In this document: positions 63,999 through 64,000 of the stretch, piece by piece
Position numbering within the stretch: the stretch's first letter is position 1
Layout: every line of letters begins with the position of its first letter
Origin: Aquimarina sediminis
GTDB taxonomy: Bacteria; Bacteroidota; Bacteroidia; Flavobacteriales; Flavobacteriaceae
Direction: 5' to 3'
DNA length: 64,000 nucleotides
Assembly (NCBI RefSeq): GCF_002895435.1
Contig: NZ_POYJ01000003.1
Coordinates: 433,645 to 497,644 of the forward strand
The notes under the pieces: model-generated
Told to the model about the DNA's origin: nothing
The model's input: only the letters and a program-made list of their open reading frames with translations
The model's database searches: none
Made by a program: the position numbers and the translations under genes

Positions 63999-64000
63999 AG

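Noticed and set aside
1..64000. tRNA or rRNA genes
   Set aside because: No cloverleaf or rRNA-like sequence was seen in the intergenic regions when read by eye; a covariance-model scan would be decisive.

Overview
The window looks like chromosomal DNA of a marine member of the Flavobacteriaceae (Bacteroidota), possibly near Aquimarina. The DNA is AT-rich. Several intergenic regions carry the Bacteroidota TAnnTTTG promoter element. There are parts of the type IX secretion system (a PorG-type DUF6089 protein, a PorP/SprF protein and a C-terminal T9SS sorting domain), and the gene sets are typical of the family. The genus is a guess; the family is fairly safe.

Left part (1-20 kb). A partial small membrane protein gene is followed by an efflux operon: a MacB-type ATPase, two different permeases, an adaptor, a TolC-type channel, a second adaptor, then tsaB. 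A convergent hairpin separates this from a secreted protein gene. Next come about 1 kb without intact genes (holding a decayed fragment), dodecin, and the glycine/one-carbon operon glyA-gcvP-gcvT-gcvH read leftward, with an AraC-type regulator just upstream. A tandem-domain Nfu iron-sulfur protein and a PorP/SprF protein follow.

Middle (20-42.4 kb). There is a rhodanese/VWA lipoprotein pair, a TPR-type LytS histidine kinase with its LytTR regulator, a lipoprotein, and then the envelope biogenesis block murI-ompH-ompH-bamA-uppS-porG-nadK-CBS (leftward). Rightward genes are pdxJ, a hydrolase, a FadL-type porin with an SGNH lipoprotein, a small membrane protein, and tig-clpP-clpX. A 27-bp perfect hairpin terminator closes this core block.

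Accessory patch (42.4-45.3 kb). It contains two short genes with double-glycine (bacteriocin/RiPP-type) leaders, one of them frameshifted in an A-tract, a decayed and internally deleted IS66-family element, and a small secreted protein. No peptide transporter or modification enzyme is visible, so these precursors are orphans within the window.

Right part (45.3-64 kb). It holds a GH3 protein and a divergent DUF2797 gene, a PLP-dependent decarboxylase, a LysE exporter, a tandemly duplicated two-gene cassette (beta-helix secreted protein plus a 146-residue secreted protein), a large AsmA-like protein, a queuosine-precursor transporter, a lipoprotein gene split by one in-frame stop, a FolK-deoxynucleoside kinase fusion, an M19 dipeptidase and an unknown membrane protein. 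These are followed by an unusual 352-bp array of 21-bp units in two head-to-head arms around a 20-bp palindrome, and by the 3' end of a T9SS-secreted protein.

The most interesting unexplained structures are the 21-bp array, the double-glycine peptide locus, a shared TTACG-N7-CGTAA palindrome upstream of three secreted-protein genes, and the duplicated beta-helix cassette. No tRNA, rRNA or CRISPR array was recognised. All family calls come from reading motifs; no database search was run.
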